Assembly (NCBI GenBank): GCA_003168295.1
Contig: PMST01000637.1
Location: 7,172-22,749 of the forward strand
Origin: Actinomycetota bacterium
GTDB taxonomy: Bacteria; Actinomycetota; Actinomycetes; Streptosporangiales; Streptosporangiaceae
Length of the DNA stretch: 15,578 nucleotides
Direction of reading: 5' to 3'
How positions within the stretch are numbered: position 1 is the stretch's first letter; the number at the start of each line of letters is the position of its first letter. Of the stretch, positions 6,927-14,121 are shown piece after piece. The notes below the pieces were generated by a model, which saw nothing but the letters and a program-made list of their open reading frames with translations, did no database searches and was not told where the DNA came from. Position numbers and translations under genes: made by a program.

Positions 6927-7691
6927 ATGAATCAGACCGCACTGCACCTTCCCGACCGGGCCGCCAAGCCGCGCCGCACCGGCCTCACGATGGTGATCGA
7001 CGGCGGTGTCCCGCTGTGGCAGTTCACCGACCTGGTGTCGTCGGCCGCGGAGTACATCGATTTCGTCAAGTTCGGCTGGGGCACCGCCGTGGTGACCAAC
7101 GGCCTGGACGCGAAGATCGACGTCCTGAACTCCAACGAGATCGGACACTACTTCGGCGGCACGCTCTTCGAGAAATACGTGCTGCAAGGGCGGTTCGATG
7201 ATTTCCGGAAGTACTGCCAGGAGCACTCGTGCCAGCACGTTGAGGTGTCCAACGGGACGATCCCGATGTCCAACTCGGAAAAGGCGAGCTACATACGCAA
7301 GCTCGCCGACGACTTCACCGTCGTGTCCGAGGTGGGCTTCAAGGACCCGGTTCGCTCCGAGCAACTGCCGCCCAGCATGTGGGTCGAGTACATCAACGAG
7401 GACCTCGAAGCCGGGGCGTCGCTGGTCACACTGGAGGCCAGGGAAAGCGGCCGGTCCGGCATCTGCCGACCGGACGGCGCCCTGCGGTTCGGGCTGATCG
7501 AGGACGTGCTGACGTCGGGAATCAGCCAGCAAAACCTCCTCTTCGAAGCGCCGACCACCGCCCTGCAGGCGTATTTCGTCACCAGGCTCGGGCCCGACGT
7601 CAACCTCGGCAACGTCCCGGCCCAGGGCATCATCGGGCTGGAGACGCTTCGCCTGGGGCTGCGCGCCGACACGCTGACCGCCTTCGAGTGA
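6927..7691 (+). CDS. Phosphosulfolactate synthase homologue (ComA family)
   Basis: A 254-aa TIM-barrel protein that matches the ComA family along its length. ComA adds sulfite to phosphoenolpyruvate to make (R)-2-phospho-3-sulfolactate, the first step of archaeal coenzyme M synthesis. Conserved blocks: GLTMVIDGG (19-27), YIDFVKFGWGT (43-53, Lys 48), GGTLFE (77-82), VEVSNG (105-110), SEVGFK (134-139), EARESG (170-175), FEAP (206-209), VNLGN (225-229) and ETLRLGLRADT (239-249). Relative to the archaeal enzyme as I recall it, VEISDG reads VEVSNG, EVGKK reads EVGFK and EGRESG reads EARESG. The family also includes plant HSA32, which is not a known sulfolactate enzyme, so the exact reaction is open. 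ATG 6927 has AGAGAGGAA 6 nt upstream. Next gene after 10 nt. Confidence 0.88.
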   Translation: MNQTALHLPDRAAKPRRTGLTMVIDGGVPLWQFTDLVSSAAEYIDFVKFGWGTAVVTNGLDAKIDVLNSNEIGHYFGGTLFEKYVLQGRFDDFRKYCQEHSCQHVEVSNGTIPMSNSEKASYIRKLADDFTVVSEVGFKDPVRSEQLPPSMWVEYINEDLEAGASLVTLEARESGRSGICRPDGALRFGLIEDVLTSGISQQNLLFEAPTTALQAYFVTRLGPDVNLGNVPAQGIIGLETLRLGLRADTLTAFE

Positions 7692-7701
7692 GAAGAAAAC
7701 G

Positions 7702-8106
7702 ATGCGAACCACGAGCGATGTATTCCACCTGGCCATTCCCGTGCACGACCTCGATGAGGCCCAGCATTTCTACGTGAGCCTGCTCGGCTGCAAGCTGGCC
7801 CGCCGCTACCCGGACCGGATCACGCTGGACTTCTTCGGCGATCAGCTGGTCTGCCATCTGACCGAAACCGATCAGGTGACCGAACCGCTGAGCCTTTACC
7901 CGCGGCACTTCGGCGTCACGTTCCGGGCGGCGGAGGACTTCGAGGCCCTGCACAACTGCGCGGTCATCCGCAAGATCCCGTTCTTCTACGACATCTCGAA
8001 CCGGTTCGAGGGCATGGTAGAGGAGCACCGGACCTTCGTGCTGCTCGACCCGTCCGCCAACCTGCTTGAGTTCAAGCACTACCGTGACCCGCGGATGATG
8101 TACTGA
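7702..8106 (+). CDS. VOC-superfamily protein (glyoxalase/dioxygenase-like)
   Basis: A 134-aa single-chain vicinal-oxygen-chelate protein with two beta-alpha-beta-beta-beta modules. Likely metal ligands are His 9 (FHLAIPVHDLDEA), His 69 (RHFGVTF) and Glu 123 (NLLEF). The 'DFFGDQLVCHL' segment and the DPSANLLEFKHY ending resemble small dioxygenase-type VOC proteins. The superfamily covers lyases, isomerases, dioxygenases and antibiotic-binding proteins, so neither reaction nor substrate can be named. ATG 7702 follows GAGAAGAAAAC and starts 10 nt after the ComA-like stop; its own stop overlaps the next ATG by 1 nt (TGATG). This packing shows co-translation with the ComA-like enzyme and the acyltransferase, so it probably acts on an intermediate of the same pathway or protects against it. 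Confidence 0.82.
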   Translation: MRTTSDVFHLAIPVHDLDEAQHFYVSLLGCKLARRYPDRITLDFFGDQLVCHLTETDQVTEPLSLYPRHFGVTFRAAEDFEALHNCAVIRKIPFFYDISNRFEGMVEEHRTFVLLDPSANLLEFKHYRDPRMMY

Positions 8107-9395
8107 TGGCGCGCCGTCGGCTCGACCAGGTCGACGCCATGCGGCCGATCAAGCAGGCGGGCGTTGTCAGCACGCACTCCATCCTGTTTTTCGCCCCCGC
8201 GGCCGCCAGCGTGGGCTCTGGCGCCGCGCTGTTGCTGCTGCACGTGTCGCGGGACGGATTCTTCTTCCTCTCCGCGTGCATGCTGACATACGCCTACGCC
8301 GAGATGCGCCTGACCGGGCTGCGCCGCTTCTACTGGCGCCGTTTCGTCTCGGTCGGGATTCCGTACCTGTGCTGGAACGTCATCTACTTCCTCCACGGGT
8401 TGCCTGGCTCGACCTACGCCAGCCCGGCCGCCGCGCTCGCGCACCTGGGCCGCTTGATCGACACCGGGTACTACCAGTTGTACTTCCTGCTCGTGATCAT
8501 GCAGTTCTACCTGGTGTTCCCGCTCGTGCTCGTGCTACTGCGGCGGACCAGGGGACACCATGGCCTGGTCCTGGCCGTGGCGGCGGCCGCGCAGGTGACG
8601 ATCTCGATCATGACGCATTGGAACATGCTGCCGACGCTGATGGTCAGGTACGCACAGCAAGACGCCCTCAGCTACCTGCTCTACCTGATCGGCGGCGCTA
8701 TCGTCGCCTTCCACATCGAGGAGGTGGACGCATGGGTGCGCCGGCACGCGTGCCTGATACTGGCGCTGACCCTGATCGCGGCCATCGGCGCGGAAGGCAT
8801 CTATTTCCTGGCGTTGCACGGAGTGACCACCGTGCTGGGATCAGGCAATGACCCGTTCCAGCCCAGCGTCATCCCGTTCAACGTCGGCGCGATCACCTGC
8901 GGGTACCTGGCCGGTGTCGCCCTGGTGCAGCCATGGCGGTCCAGGCGGACGAAAGCCCTGGTGCGCGTGGGCTCTGACGACTCGTACGGCATCTACCTTT
9001 CGCAGATGCTGTTCATAGTCACGCTGACCTCGCTCGGCTGGGGGCGGCTCAACTCGGTGCTGCCCTGGCCGCTGGTCTGCCTGCTGACCGTGGTGATCAT
9101 CTTCGCCTGCTGCATCGCGCTGACCGGCCTGCTGGCCCGGACGCCGCTGGCGGTGCCGCTCACCGGACGCAAACAGGAGCCGTGGTCGACGCTGATACCG
9201 GGACACCGACCGGTCGAGCAGGCCCCCGCGGAGCAGGCATTCACGGACCAGGTCCCTTCGGACCAGGCCCCTACGGCAGACCAGCCGCGGCCAGAACCCG
9301 TAACGGCGGACTTCCCCATATCGGGCTACCCGGATCGACCCGTCCCAGAACCCGCCGCGTTGGCGGGTACGACGCGCGACAAGAACGGATTATGA
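8106..9395 (+). CDS. Integral membrane acyltransferase (acyltransferase 3 family)
   Basis: A 429-aa polytopic membrane protein with about ten hydrophobic segments. The N-terminus follows the family pattern: LDQVDAMRPIKQAGVVSTHS places the conserved Asp-x-x-Arg and the catalytic-type His at about 24, and RFYWRRFVSVGIPYLCW (about 74-90) matches the Arg-rich loop typical of the family. Such proteins move acyl groups, often O-acetyl or longer acyls, onto sugars, lipids or natural products at the membrane. A hydrophilic Gln/Pro/Ala-rich cytoplasmic-type tail (about 365-429) with loose repeats around 'DQ' and 'EQ' follows the last helix. It overlaps the VOC gene by 1 nt and the ligase by 4 nt (ATGA). 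The ligase right after it could supply the activated acyl donor; this pairing is inferred. Confidence 0.87.
   Translation: MARRRLDQVDAMRPIKQAGVVSTHSILFFAPAAASVGSGAALLLLHVSRDGFFFLSACMLTYAYAEMRLTGLRRFYWRRFVSVGIPYLCWNVIYFLHGLPGSTYASPAAALAHLGRLIDTGYYQLYFLLVIMQFYLVFPLVLVLLRRTRGHHGLVLAVAAAAQVTISIMTHWNMLPTLMVRYAQQDALSYLLYLIGGAIVAFHIEEVDAWVRRHACLILALTLIAAIGAEGIYFLALHGVTTVLGSGNDPFQPSVIPFNVGAITCGYLAGVALVQPWRSRRTKALVRVGSDDSYGIYLSQMLFIVTLTSLGWGRLNSVLPWPLVCLLTVVIIFACCIALTGLLARTPLAVPLTGRKQEPWSTLIPGHRPVEQAPAEQAFTDQVPSDQAPTADQPRPEPVTADFPISGYPDRPVPEPAALAGTTRDKNGL
9209..9290 (+). repeat. Degenerate tandem repeat in the acyltransferase C-terminal tail
   Basis: Units reading GAGCAGGC, GAGCAGGC, GACCAGGT, GACCAGGC and GACCAG recur every 15-18 nt, coding for EQAP, EQAF, DQVP, DQAP and DQPR. 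It is a short, low-complexity linker-like repeat rather than a separate element. Confidence 0.55.
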
Positions 9396-10870
9396 ACGTG
9401 ATAAGCGAATGGATAGCGGCGGCGGCCGACCGGCAGGGCGAAGCGCCATACCTGGAGGACGCCGCGGGCGGCAGGACGCTGACCTACGCCGGGCTGCGGC
9501 GGGTCACCCAGGCCTGGGCCCGGTGCCTGGACCGGGCCGGAGTGCCAGCCGGGGCCGGAGTGGCCGTCCGCCTGCCCGATCCGCTCGAGTATGCCACCGC
9601 GCTGGTCGCCATCCTGGCGGCCGGCCGGATGGTGATCCCACTGGATCCCGCCGCTCCCGCCGCCGAGGTGGCGCGGGTGCTCGCGGTGGCCCGGCCCCAG
9701 GCGGCGGTCAGCGATTCCGGTCACGATCTGCCGCCCGGGCTCGTCGTGCTCAGCCCGCCGGAGGCGCAGGCCGCGCAGGACGCGGCAAACACACAGGACG
9801 CGGCAGACGCGGTGGAGATTCCGGTCGTAGTGGCCGCGGCGGGGGGGATCTTTCTTTGCACTAGCGGGACCACTGGCACGCCCAAGGGCATCTTGCTGCG
9901 TGAGGATCAGTTGTCCCACGTCGCCGCCGCGGTGGCTGTTATCCATCAGCTCACCCCGGCTGACCGCGGCTACTGCTGCCTGCCGCTGTTCCACGTCAAC
10001 GCCGAGGTGGTCGGGTTGCTGGCGACCCTCGCCGCCCGGGCCAGCCTGGTGCTCGACGCTAAGTTCAGCCGCCGGGGATTCTGGCCGCTGATCGAGCAGC
10101 GGCGGATCACCTGGATCAACGCGGTTCCCGCGATCATCACCGTGCTGGCCATGGATCCCCCGGCCAGCCGGGTACCCGGGCGCGTCCGGTTCGTCCGTTC
10201 GGCCTCGGCTCCGCTGCCACCCTGCACGCTGAGGCGGTTCGAGGACGCGTTCGGCATCCCCGTCGTGGAGACCTACGGAATGACCGAGGCGGCCAGCATG
10301 ATTACCGCCAACCCGGTCGACGGGCCGCGCAAGGCCGGCTCCGTGGGCCTGCCGGCCGGCACCGAGGTCCGCGTGGCCGAACGGACCGGCACGGTGGGCC
10401 GGGTACAGATCCGGGGCCGGGGCGTCATCAGGGAGTACGCGCAGGGCGGTCCGGCCGGCGCCGTCGACGCCGAGGGGTGGCTCGACACCGGTGACCTCGG
10501 CCACCTGGACCAGGACGGCTACCTGTTCCTGGCGGGCCGGTCCGATGACGTGATCAACCGGGGCGGCGAGAAGATCTACCCGAGGGAAATCGAGGACTTC
10601 CTGGTCGCTCAGCCGGGCGTCTGGTCCGCCGCCGTGGTCGCGGCCCAGGACGGGGTGCTCGGGGAACGCCCGGTCGCCTACGTGGTTCCCGCCGGGCCGT
10701 GGCGGCGGCACGAGATGGCGGCGGCGCTGCGCGAGGCATGCGAGGCGGCCTTGCCCCGGCCCAAGCGACCAAGCGCGTTCTACCTGGTCCAGGAGCTGCC
10801 GCTGGGTCCCACCGGCAAGGTCGCGCGGCACCGCCTGCGGTCCCAGGAGCCTCAGGTAATATCACTTTAG
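9392..10870 (+). CDS. AMP-forming acyl/aryl-CoA ligase (ANL superfamily)
   Basis: A 492-aa adenylate-forming enzyme. Motifs: phosphate loop CTSGTTGTPKG (156-166), LPLFHVNAE (197-205), ETYGMTEA (293-300), GWLDTGD (362-368), the hinge GRSDDVINRGGEKI (382-395) and the C-terminal PLGPTGKVAR with catalytic Lys at about 476. Residues 117-142 are an Ala/Gln/Asp-rich insert. The short, compact form and 'DVINRGGEKIYPREIE' hinge resemble small-acid or aryl ligases of the oxalyl-/malonyl-/fatty-CoA type more than the ligase at 582-2162, to which it is a distant paralogue. No carrier-protein domain is fused, so CoA or a free-standing acceptor is expected. ATG 9392 overlaps the acyltransferase stop by 4 nt, showing translational coupling. 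It probably activates a carboxylate building block for the same pathway. Confidence 0.9.
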   Translation: MNVISEWIAAAADRQGEAPYLEDAAGGRTLTYAGLRRVTQAWARCLDRAGVPAGAGVAVRLPDPLEYATALVAILAAGRMVIPLDPAAPAAEVARVLAVARPQAAVSDSGHDLPPGLVVLSPPEAQAAQDAANTQDAADAVEIPVVVAAAGGIFLCTSGTTGTPKGILLREDQLSHVAAAVAVIHQLTPADRGYCCLPLFHVNAEVVGLLATLAARASLVLDAKFSRRGFWPLIEQRRITWINAVPAIITVLAMDPPASRVPGRVRFVRSASAPLPPCTLRRFEDAFGIPVVETYGMTEAASMITANPVDGPRKAGSVGLPAGTEVRVAERTGTVGRVQIRGRGVIREYAQGGPAGAVDAEGWLDTGDLGHLDQDGYLFLAGRSDDVINRGGEKIYPREIEDFLVAQPGVWSAAVVAAQDGVLGERPVAYVVPAGPWRRHEMAAALREACEAALPRPKRPSAFYLVQELPLGPTGKVARHRLRSQEPQVISL

Positions 10871-10894
10871 GTAGTTATTTATGAACGGAGCGTT

Positions 10895-11121
10895 TTGGAC
10901 GAAAGCCAGCCGGTCCAGGTGGTGCTGGAGTTCTACGAAGCGCTCCGTGAGAGCCGGATCAACGACATGCTCGGGCTGGTGGACCCGTACGTTTCGTGCA
11001 GGCCAGGATCCTTCCGGAACCCGGACGAGAGCAGCCACCGCTGCCGGTCACGAGCATTTACATCGTCCGGGACGGCCTGATCACCTCGATAGAGAGCCTG
11101 GACGACACCAGCACGCGGTGA
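10895..11121 (+). pseudogene. SnoaL/NTF2-like gene with internal out-of-frame deletion
   Basis: The first part, from TTG 10895 with GGAG 4 nt upstream, reads DESQPVQVVLEFYEALRES and then LGLVDPYV, the usual opening helix of SnoaL-like/NTF2-like proteins. From about 10996, in a different frame, the sequence reads VQARILPEPGREQPPLPV and then TSIYIVRDGLITSIESL up to TGA 11119-11121, which is the family's closing beta-strand pattern. About 50 or more residues of the middle of the cone-shaped domain are missing, and the two halves are out of frame. A full protein would be about 120-140 aa. Family members include polyketide cyclases, isomerases and binding proteins. It starts 24 nt after the ligase and is likely the remnant of a pathway gene. 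Confidence 0.65.
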
Positions 11122-11362
11122 GCGTCACGCTGGGCGCGGGGACGGCATGACCGGAGGCAGGCAGCACCGTTCGTTCGGCTAAAAAGATCAAAACCGGGTT
11201 CGGGGGGCTAGGCCTGGCGGCGGGCTTTCAGCCGGCCGGGGCGTCACCCGGAACCGGGCCGGCCGGGGTATATCCCGCGCTGGCCTGGTTCCCGGTCCCG
11301 GCGGATGGCGCTGGCCGCAATAGGCTGCACTTGCTCGGCCGTTTCCGTTCGGAGGTACCAGC
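11122..11362 (+). other. Non-coding gap between the SnoaL-like remnant and the EPSPS-like gene
   Basis: No supported gene is seen on either strand. The stretch holds an A-rich patch (TAAAAAGATCAAAACC, about 11180-11195) and two self-complementary CCGGCCGG blocks near 11231 and 11262 that could pair as a GC-rich hairpin. Any promoter for the next gene should lie here, but no convincing -35/-10 pair was found. Confidence 0.5.
11351..11355 (+). promoter_or_regulatory. Shine-Dalgarno GGAGG fixing the EPSPS-like GTG start
   Basis: GGAGG is 7 nt upstream of GTG 11363 and places the start right before TEIYLPGSKS, the expected N-terminal strand of EPSP synthases. Confidence 0.8.
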
Positions 11363-12601
11363 GTGACTGAGATTTACCTGCCGGGGTCTAAATCCGTTAC
11401 CGCCCGCGCGCTCTTTGCGGCCGCGGCGGCATCCGGCCGGAGCGTGATTACCCGACCGCTCAGCGCCTTCGACACGCGCGCGTTCCTGGGTGCGCTCGTG
11501 GTGCTCGGGTACCCCGTGGCGGCGTCCGCGGAGCGGTGGGAGATCACCGGGAACCCGGCCGGGCCGCCCGCGGCAGGTGGCGCGGTCTGGTGTCACGACG
11601 CTGCCACCGCGTCACGCTTCCTGCCAGGTCTGGTCGCGGCCGGGCGGGGCACGTATGCCATCGACGCCAGCGCTCAGATGCGGGCCCGGCCGATGGCGCC
11701 GCTCATCGGAGCTTTGCGTCATCTTGGCGTGGACGTCCAGGCCGCGGCGGGCGACCATCTGCCGCTGCGGATCGAAGCGGACGGCATCAAAGGCGGTGAT
11801 GTCGTCCTTGACGCCAGCGTCTCAAGCCAGTTCCTGAGTGCGCTGTGCCTACTGGGACCGCTGACCTCCGAAGGCCTGCGGATCAGGGTCACGGACTTGG
11901 TGTCCGCGCCTTACATCGACCTGACGATCGGCACGATGGAGGCCTTCGGCGTCCGGGTAGAGCGCGCGGGTGCGGAATTCGACATCAGGCCGCAGGTATA
12001 TCAGGCTGCGGACTTCGCCGTCGAGCCGGATGCGTCCACCGCCTCGTATTTCCTGGCCGCCGCGGCGGTCACGGGCCGTACCGTCACCATCCCCGGGCTG
12101 GGGAGCAGCTCGGCACAGGGAGACCTGGCGTTCGGCACCGAAGTGCTGACGGCGATGGGATGCAGCATCGAACTGAACGAGACTTCCATCACGCTCAGCG
12201 GCCCTGATCAGCTCCAGGGCGGAGAGTTCAACATGCGGGATATCTCCGATACCATGCCCACCCTGGCGGCGATCGCGCCGTTCGCGGATGCTCCGGTGAC
12301 CATCACTGACATTGCCAACGTTCGCCTGAAAGAATGCGACCGGCTAGAAGCGATGGCCGTCAATTTGCGTTCCTGCGGAATCCGGTGCGAGACCGGACCG
12401 GACTGGATCACCGTGTATCCGGGCCAGCCGCACGGCGCCGAGATCGCCTGCTACGACGATCACCGGATCGCGATGGCCTGCAGCGTCCTTGGTTTGCGGA
12501 TCGCCGAGGGGGTCACGCTGGACAACCCGCTGTGCGTGGCCAAGACCTGCCCGGATTTCTACACCCTGCTCGGCGACCTCCGCGGCGCCTGGGAAGCGTA
12601 A
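11363..12601 (+). CDS. EPSP synthase-like enolpyruvyl transferase (AroA paralogue)
   Basis: A 412-aa member of the EPSPS/MurA fold, which moves the enolpyruvyl group of PEP onto a hydroxyl. Most catalytic residues of AroA are present: LPGSKSVTARA (Lys 10, Ser 11, Arg 15), QMRARP (105-110), SSQFLSAL (154-161), the catalytic Asp 296 in ISDTMPTL, LKECDR (322-327), YDDHR (364-368) and NPLCVAKTCPDF with Lys 394. The PEP/glyphosate loop that usually reads NAGTAMR is DAATASR (79-85), so the Gly is Ala, as in glyphosate-insensitive class II enzymes. It differs from typical actinobacterial AroA as I remember it. It could be a housekeeping aroA, but its place after the ComA-like operon with no shikimate neighbours suggests a pathway-specific copy. 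A roughly 40-nt gap separates it from the convergent SDR gene. Confidence 0.85.
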   Translation: MTEIYLPGSKSVTARALFAAAAASGRSVITRPLSAFDTRAFLGALVVLGYPVAASAERWEITGNPAGPPAAGGAVWCHDAATASRFLPGLVAAGRGTYAIDASAQMRARPMAPLIGALRHLGVDVQAAAGDHLPLRIEADGIKGGDVVLDASVSSQFLSALCLLGPLTSEGLRIRVTDLVSAPYIDLTIGTMEAFGVRVERAGAEFDIRPQVYQAADFAVEPDASTASYFLAAAAVTGRTVTIPGLGSSSAQGDLAFGTEVLTAMGCSIELNETSITLSGPDQLQGGEFNMRDISDTMPTLAAIAPFADAPVTITDIANVRLKECDRLEAMAVNLRSCGIRCETGPDWITVYPGQPHGAEIACYDDHRIAMACSVLGLRIAEGVTLDNPLCVAKTCPDFYTLLGDLRGAWEA

Positions 12602-12642
12602 CTGTCATCCATAGGCATCCTTACCCGCATCCTTCGGCCTCC

Positions 12643-13614
12643 TTAGGTCCCAAGCAGGCCGAGGTCACGCAGGCTCTGGGCCGACTCCACGATCGTGGTC
12701 TCGACGGCGCGCGGACGCCAGCCCAGCTCCTCGCGGGCCCGGTCGTTGTGGATGACCGGCCGCGGCAGGTCGGCGCCCGGCGCCTCCTGGGTGGGTACAC
12801 GCGCGGCCAGCGGGCCGAGCCGCCGGCGCAGCACGTTGGCCACCTCGACGAAGCTCGTCGTCGGGCCGTCGGCGACGCCCAGGAAGCGCTGGCCCGCGGC
12901 CTTCGGCTCGGCCATCGCGCGGATGTGCAGGTCGGCCACGTCACGCACGTCGACGATGCCCATGCGGGCACGTGGCGCGACGCTCATCGTGCCGTCGAGC
13001 ATCGCCTTGATCAGGTGCATCGAGGAGCGCAGGTCGCTCGTGAGGGTGGGCCCGAGGATGAACGTCGGGTTGACCACGACCAGTTCGGTGCCGCCGCCGT
13101 CGCGGCGCATCAGGTCCCACGCGGCACGTTCGGCGATCGCCTTGGAGCGCGGGTAGGCCGCCAGACCGGGCGTGTCCGGATCGGTCCAGTCGTCTTCGGT
13201 GAACTCGGCGCCCGGCTTGGGGGTATAGCCGACTGCCGCGAAGGACGAGGTCAGCACGACGCGCCGGGCGCCCGCGTCGCGCGCGGCCCGCAGCACCCGC
13301 AGCGCACCCTCGCGGGCGGGAACGATCAGATCGTCGGGGTCCTCGGGCTGGACGTAAGGGATGGGCGACGCGACGTGGTGGACCTCCTCGCAGCCAGCCA
13401 TAGCGGCCTTCCAGCCGTCATCGGCCGACAGGTCCGCGATGACGAGCTCCAGGCCAGCGTCGTCGGCGTCGCCGCGGCGCACCGCCGCGCGCAGGTCGGC
13501 CTCGCGGTCCTTCGAGCGCACCGTGGTGCGCACCGGGCTCCCGGCCCGCAGCAGCGCGGCGACCAGCTGCGTGCCCACGTAACCGGACCCGCCGGTGACC
13601 AGGACCGGGCTCAT
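12643..13614 (-). CDS. NAD(P)-dependent extended SDR reductase (dihydroflavonol-reductase-like)
   Basis: A 323-aa extended short-chain dehydrogenase/reductase. The nucleotide-binding VTGGSGYVG (6-14) and the catalytic Ser 123/124 (VLTSSFAAVGY), Tyr 154 and Lys 158 (AYPRSK) are present. A basic TVRSKDR after the second strand suggests NADPH preference. The NPTFILGPT and VDVRDVADLHIRAM segments match the aldehyde/dihydroflavonol-4-reductase-like branch, which reduces small carbonyls. The substrate is unknown. ATG 13614 was chosen over an upstream in-frame codon because the Rossmann fold starts there and it overlaps the MerR stop by 1 nt (TGATG). The gene is therefore co-translated with the regulator and likely under its control, for instance in response to a reactive carbonyl or toxic compound; that last point is inferred. 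Confidence 0.9.
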   Translation of the reverse strand: MSPVLVTGGSGYVGTQLVAALLRAGSPVRTTVRSKDREADLRAAVRRGDADDAGLELVIADLSADDGWKAAMAGCEEVHHVASPIPYVQPEDPDDLIVPAREGALRVLRAARDAGARRVVLTSSFAAVGYTPKPGAEFTEDDWTDPDTPGLAAYPRSKAIAERAAWDLMRRDGGGTELVVVNPTFILGPTLTSDLRSSMHLIKAMLDGTMSVAPRARMGIVDVRDVADLHIRAMAEPKAAGQRFLGVADGPTTSFVEVANVLRRRLGPLAARVPTQEAPGADLPRPVIHNDRAREELGWRPRAVETTIVESAQSLRDLGLLGT

Positions 13615-14048
13615 CACTGCACCCCCATGTGGCCGGCCGCGGCTCTGACTTCTGGCCACGCCTGCGCCTCCGCAGCGGCGTCGCCGCGGTCGCGGGCGTC
13701 CCACATCGCCGCCTTCGCGCGCAGGTAGCCGAGTCGCGCCTGCTGGGCGACGATCTCGGCCTCGATGCGTTCGGCGTGGCGCAGCAGCAGATCGCGCTGC
13801 TCGGCCGCTGCCGCCCGCCCGCGGCTACGGTTGGCCTGGTAGGTACGCATGTCCTCGATACCCACGCCGACCGCGCGCAGGCAGGCCAGCGCCTCGAGCG
13901 TGTGCAGGTCCTCGTCGCGGTACCGGCGATGCCCGCTGCTCTCGTCACGGTCGACCGGGCCGACCAGCCCGACCTGCTCGTAATAGCGCAGCGTCGGCTC
14001 GCTCAAACCGCTGCGCCGCGACACATCGGCGATGGTGAACGCTGTCAT
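13614..14048 (-). CDS. MerR-family transcriptional regulator
   Basis: A 144-aa regulator. The N-terminal winged helix TIADVSRRSGLSEPTLRYYE (about 5-24) and the GHRRYRDEDL wing are standard MerR features. A long helix (about 75-115) should form the antiparallel dimer coil. No Cys is present, so sensing by a metal thiolate or Fe-S cluster is unlikely, and a small organic ligand is more plausible. ATG 14048 is used because the helix-turn-helix starts right after it; the open frame extends upstream to 14189 but would include the operator. A palindromic site lies 20-31 nt upstream. The gene overlaps the SDR gene by 1 nt and lies 73 nt downstream of the lipoprotein stop. The usual MerR mode would be to activate its own promoter and the attached reductase. 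Confidence 0.92.
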   Translation of the reverse strand: MTAFTIADVSRRSGLSEPTLRYYEQVGLVGPVDRDESSGHRRYRDEDLHTLEALACLRAVGVGIEDMRTYQANRSRGRAAAAEQRDLLLRHAERIEAEIVAQQARLGYLRAKAAMWDARDRGDAAAEAQAWPEVRAAAGHMGVQ

Positions 14049-14056
14049 ACGGGCAG

Positions 14057-14079
14057 CTTGACATACCTCAAGCGCTTGA
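14057..14079 (-). promoter_or_regulatory. Candidate MerR operator upstream of merR-SDR operon
   Basis: TCAAGCGCTTGA (14068-14079) is a perfect 12-bp palindrome, and a third half-site CTTGA at 14057-14061 gives the order CTTGA-N6-TCAAG-CG-CTTGA. The CCTCAAG / CTTGAAGG arms resemble MerR-family boxes such as the SoxR site, though the spacing is shorter. It is in the only gap upstream of the merR-like ATG. TTGCCT and TATGTC on the minus strand could be promoter elements but are weak and oddly spaced (14 nt). Confidence 0.6.
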
Positions 14080-14121
14080 AGGCAAACGCGAGAAACCAGG
14101 TTCTCGCCGCGATGAGCTGAG

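Noticed and set aside
9326..10831. A 501-codon minus-strand open frame opposite the second ligase
   Set aside because: Antisense shadow of a gene with complete ANL motifs.
11147..11182. An 11-codon open frame before the EPSPS-like gene, as a leader peptide
   Set aside because: No ribosome site, no run of regulatory codons and no attenuator hairpins; likely chance.
12334..13728. A 464-codon plus-strand open frame over the SDR gene
   Set aside because: It overlaps the EPSPS-like 3' end and the SDR gene in the wrong frame and shows no domain; the SDR motifs are on the minus strand.
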